Origin: Pelargonium nanum
Taxonomy: Eukaryota; Streptophyta; Magnoliopsida; Geraniales; Geraniaceae
Direction: 5' to 3'
Assembly (NCBI GenBank): GCA_036897485.1
Contig: JAYMTF010001472.1
Coordinates: forward strand, 1 to 23,248
DNA length: 23,248 nucleotides
Shown here piece by piece: positions 19,296-23,248 of the stretch. A model generated the notes under the pieces. The model saw only the letters and a list, made by a program, of their open reading frames with translations. It searched no databases and was not told the origin of the DNA. Every line of letters starts with the position of its first letter. Position 1 is the first letter of the stretch. The position numbers and the translations under genes were made by a program.

Positions 19296-21517
19296 CTATA
19301 TATCAGCCACGGATGATGCCAAACTGATACTGAAACCGAAGTTAATACATGACAACTCGTGTCCTTCTCCATCGTACATCTTCATCTTAAGAGTGTAAGA
19401 ACCCTGCATATGCAAAACATTGTCAGGCACAAAACAAGGCAAATGAACGTAAGCCCAATTTTGTTAAACACGGATACAAAAATAGAATCAGATTCTAGGG
19501 CACTGTCATACAGCCAAGGAGATTACATCCTCCTTGAGCACACTCCGCATTTGCCGATGTGCGCATTAGCTTAAAAAGAGTGAGCAAAAAGGAAGGGATA
19601 GTTGGGATAACACGGTTGTTTTGGTGTTAAATTACATTAGTTCACATTTGACATTCACTAAAATTCATTTATGTGAGACTACATAAAACACACACATGAA
19701 TGTTGTCGGAAACTAGAAACTGAGACAATGAAAAGGTACGAGAGACCAACTGTTGCCCAGCCCAACTTCACATAGAGATGTAAAGATTGATTTCTATTCC
19801 ATTTCTTCTACCTATTCTTTCCTAGCAAGAAGCCAAGAACTGAATGTAGGTTCCATCACCCCACTAGTCGCCTGCACTGAGCCACTCACCCACCCCACCT
19901 TTTTCTGTTCCTTTGTAGAGAAAAAGAGATGCTGCAGAATCTTTGACTGATTTCCGTGAAAAACATTAAATGCAGTATAGACAACTTATTTTAGGTTTTA
20001 GTGGATTGATTCTAAACTAGGTTCCCGTATACTAAATTTCAACGAAACAGCAGAGTGACAAAACCGCAATTAAATTTATAATGAAACAGCTGAGATACAA
20101 AGATGATAGATGAGAGTTTTTGTATGAGCATGCACAAGTGGCTTTAAGAGGTGAAAAGATACTAGTAAACACTTAATATTGTTCAAACAATTTATTGCCA
20201 CGTTGCAAGAGGGAAAAAAGAGACAAGTACTACACTGTCTCGTTATTCTGTCCATATGCAAGAACAATGGATTCAATTCATAAGCATGTAGGACAATTTG
20301 AGATAATGATCAGTGCTTTCTCCTGATTAGTAAGAATACACCAAAGATACTTGTTTAGTGAATAAATGGTACTGATTATTCCAACAAAATTATAGTTTCA
20401 GTTGAGATGAAGCACCATTTTACTATGGTCAGGTTAGGAGAGGAACAAGGAAACTACTAGTGAACAATTGGCATTTAAAGATGAGCCTGAGATCATATTG
20501 TCATTAGATTAATCTAGAAGGAAATGAAGTCCTGGACTTGTGAGTAAGTAATCATATGCATAAAATAGTTTCATCAATTTGACTATAACAAAACAATAAA
20601 ATGGCAAATGACTTACGGGCGGAGTGAATCCTGGTAGAACTTGTGAGTGAGAAACCACGAAATCACCAACTGATACAGGGCACGATGTCTCCCCGCAAAG
20701 GTCATGATTCTCACTATGAATGTGCCATCCAAAGTATGACACCTCAATCACCATTTTTCCTCCAGAGAGTGCTTTGGCTGCATAAAGAACACATGATGAA
20801 CACACTCAAGTAAGAGTTAAACCTCCAAAACTCATACAACAGCTCTGAGAACTATTTAAACAGCGACAAGCTACAGTCTTAATAAACGGAATAGATGATA
20901 ACAATTTGCAATAAATGTTACTCTCTAAAAGGCCATTATACTAATTTCAGCAACCTCAGAAGTATAATATATCAATAAAAAGTGCAGAAAATCTAAGAAG
21001 GTAAGTGAAGACCAAACAATACCAGTAGAAGCAGAGATGCTGAAGGTAGCTGCGCTGCCTCTAACAACTGGATTAGGTGTTATCTCAACTCCTGAAACCT
21101 GAACATCATACTCCTTCTTTTTATCTACAATTTTCACAACAACAACAACAAAAATAACCCTAATCAGCATCATCTTCAAATTCTCAGCAGTAACAGCGAA
21201 TAAACAAGTAATCTAGGCAACGAAATCCAGTTCCCAATCCGATCAACTATTCAACCATGATAAATTCCAATAACAACATTTAAATTGAAAAAAAATCCCA
21301 ATCATATTTCCGATGAAGAATTAAAGATCAAATCTAAGATCAATGAAACAAATTCAACAAATAATAAGCAGAGAGATAAAATCTGAGTTTCGAAAGATAT
21401 GGATTGGGGCTAGATCAGGATAAACGCACCGCAGTACTCCACGTCAGTGGCTTGAGTCAACGGAACAAGGAGACAAATCGATAGAAGAAGAGCTCCAATT
21501 ACACCGCAACGATTCAT
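19296..21517 (-). CDS. Secreted ML-domain (NPC2/MD-2-like) lipid-binding protein, 4 exons
   Basis: Exons, in transcript order, are 21517-21430, 21124-21023, 20777-20617 and 19403-19296. All are GT-AG with phases 1, 1, 0, giving 152 aa, the usual plant length. Residues 1-23 are a signal peptide (ALLLSICLLVPLTQA), probably cut before TDVEYC. The mature ML domain includes YDVQVSGVEITPNPVVRG, FSISAST, then CGETSCPVSVGDFVVSHSQ with LPGFTPPGSYTLKMKMYD, and ends LSCINFGFSISL. Four mature cysteines (29, 91, 96, 136) match the two conserved ML disulphides (29-136 and 91-96 expected). Family members bind sterols or other lipids in the apoplast or vacuole. Plant members may bind phosphatidylglycerol or sterols, but the ligand here cannot be read from sequence. 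Intron 3 is long (1213 bases). Confidence 0.94.
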
Positions 21518-22200
21518 CGTCGTAGATTCTTCAATCTCTCAGTCTCAGCAGAATCTTACAGCAATTGTGCAAATTTAGCGTTGCGAGTTCGGAGGGTTTG
21601 GAAGAAAATGCCTGTAATTATCTTCTGTGCGAAGCAAAGGAAGAGTCCAGTATTAGAACTGTTAGGTGAGGTCAATTACGTTTTCTTCTTTTCTTTTCCC
21701 TAAAATTTTTTTGGATAAAATAAATATTTTATCATCATTTATTGATTTTTTTTTTGTCTCTTCTAAATTATCGGATATTTTTTTTTGTTAATAATAATTT
21801 TTTTATTATTGCATGTAGGCTCACGTGGCGCATTTCCAGCCACAAAAATTTTCATTCTCTCTCCAAAATTTGTTTGATCTCACCTCATCCACTTTCAATG
21901 CAGGGGGCATGTATGGTTCAGTGGTTGTGATTGCATCATGTCAACCTACATACATATACATGCATATAGATACATGCAACAATCATTTGCGAAAAAATAT
22001 TATGTGTATAGTAGTAATATTGTGGAAACTTATTTTATATTTTCAATTATATAATATATAAAAGCAATAAAAAAACTTTATAATTATTTCTTTCATTCAA
22101 ATTTTGAGTATTTTTAGCAGATTTTTAAATGGTTGCGGGATCAATATATTTTAGATTTCAACGAACGAAGCAGCATCCACTTCATGGCCACCTCAGCATC
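21518..22200. other. ML gene promoter side and AT-rich spacer
   Basis: The first 150 bases are probably the ML leader and core promoter on the minus strand, with no clear TATA box. Beyond 21690 the DNA is T- and A-rich with a CATACATATACATGCATA low-complexity patch near 21945. Short frames here look like chance. Confidence 0.5.
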
Positions 22201-22210
22201 AGACTAATAA

Positions 22211-23248
22211 TTATTTTATTTTTTTGAGTGAAAATACATTATATTATTAATCCATGCTCAAATGCCTTGGTACATACGAGAAATCTCATATATCCAAGAT
22301 TGAGACCAGACACAGAACAGAGCCATGGTAGAAACTACCCCTCCCTGCCTTCCTGACCCCTTAACCCATGGGACACAGCCCGTCTTCAATTTGGTGGCTA
22401 AGCTACCATTAAACCAAACTACTAAAACAGAAAACCGAACTAAACTTGCAACAAATGAAACAAACCAAACTAATAAAACAGGAACTAAATTAATCCAAAC
22501 TAAAATACTAGCAACCCAACAAAAAAATCTTAAACCACTATTACCCTTATACGACCAAACACGCACACCATTCATGGTTGACACCCCGGATCCTATCGCG
22601 AGACCCGACGCGGCTTGTTTGGCTCCCCGCTTGTTGAATCTCATTTGTCCAAGCGAGCCTTCTCTGCTTGGCTCGCCTTGTCCCCCGAGTCTGACTCGTT
22701 TCCCGTCCTACGTCTTTTCCCCTCCATTAGTGTAGCAACACTCAAATCCTCCATTGCTCCCACTGCATTCGCATCAATTACTGGTGTCACTTCCATCGGG
22801 CTTGCCTGCACCACTTCCTCCTCATCCCGAAGTCATCTAGCCCCCATGCCCCCTCCCGGTTTCCGATTCGACGCACGCAGCCACACCCCATATGCTCGTT
22901 CCTCCCCGACCTCCGGATGCAATAACAGTTCCTTGCACTGAGGGTCACTATGACCCATGATCCCACAGTAAAAAAAATGTGGTAGCTTTTCATACTTGAA
23001 ATCACCCATGACCACCTCTCACCCACAGGTTTGACCTTCCATCCTCTCTTTATTGGTACTCATACATCCACAGTGACTCAGATCCGAATATACGATGCCC
23101 TATTTCTTGTAAAACTTAATGGATCCATCTCCATGTACCTTCCAATAAAATCTCTAATACACTTGCATACTCGTTCCGTACGGAATCCTTCCGGTAGATC
23201 ATGTAGTTGTACCCACAAGGTTGTCTCATACAACCCCACCTTCGCCGG
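22211..23248 (-). mobile_element. Broken L1-type LINE, ORF1 side and poly(A) tail, running off the right edge
   Basis: Read on the minus strand from the right edge, one frame encodes GLYETTLWVQLHDLPEGF and IRDFIGRYMEMD. These are typical of the DUF4283-type ORF1 of plant L1 LINEs. Next come YEKLPHFFYCGIMGH and SDPQC (about 22931-22993), the CCHC knuckle motif with its first cysteine lost, and a charged tail near GKRRRTGNESDSGDKA. The frame is interrupted several times. The element seems to end in ATAATGTATTTTCACTC and an A-rich tail (plus-strand T run at 22211-22225). Nothing resembling the endonuclease or reverse transcriptase of ORF2 lies between the knuckle and this tail, so it appears internally deleted. 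The 5' end is outside the window. Confidence 0.7.

Noticed and set aside
22325-22735. Plus-strand frame of 136 codons rich in Thr, Asn and Pro
   Set aside because: It is antisense to the LINE remnant. Its composition follows from the sequence on the other strand and no family is apparent.
1-23248. CRISPR array, operon, prophage or biosynthetic cluster
   Set aside because: The genes have introns and plant families throughout. Neighbours differ in function, and no regularly spaced repeats with unique spacers exist.

Overview
This is nuclear DNA from a flowering plant, most likely a eudicot. The genes carry GT-AG introns, the introns and spacers are AT-rich, and every protein resembles a conserved angiosperm family. 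The transposon ends (Helitron, Stowaway/mariner-like and Mutator-like) are also typical of plants. I cannot name the species.

Five protein-coding genes can be assembled with consistent splice phases. (1) Plus strand, 244-2274: TIM14/PAM18, the J-protein of the mitochondrial import motor, 110 aa in three coding exons, the first of which holds only the ATG. (2) Minus strand, 7281-3171: a membrane-anchored alpha/beta hydrolase, 520 aa in six coding exons. Genes 1 and 2 converge tail to tail. (3) Plus strand, 10157-13507: the RNase P/MRP subunit POP4 (Rpp29), 298 aa in seven coding exons. Its promoter has telo-box and GGCCCA-type elements. Genes 2 and 3 diverge, with about 2.9 kb between their start codons. 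(4) Minus strand, 17925-17173: an intronless 250-aa glutaredoxin-like protein with a four-CxxC zinc-finger tail. (5) Minus strand, 21517-19296: a secreted 152-aa ML-domain (NPC2/MD-2-like) lipid-binding protein in four exons. These genes are not functionally linked. They are ordinary plant neighbours serving mitochondria, tRNA processing, redox or zinc biology and lipid binding.

The spacers and introns hold old mobile DNA. There is an RTE-like LINE fragment in TIM14 intron 1, a possible hAT end in the last hydrolase intron, and a long-TIR MITE at 8221-8787. A Stowaway/mariner-like element lies at 13704-14236. A non-autonomous Helitron at about 14493-16145 has an intact 3' hairpin and CTAG end and carries a promoter-like segment. 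A broken L1-type LINE runs off the right edge. Local duplications occur in TIM14 intron 2, POP4 intron 1, and near 16.7 and 18.3 kb.

I found no convincing new biological system. The items most worth a second look are an open frame without an ATG, ending at a good splice donor, upstream of the hydrolase; the Helitron and its promoter-like cargo; and the glutaredoxin-like protein that lacks a CxxC active site.
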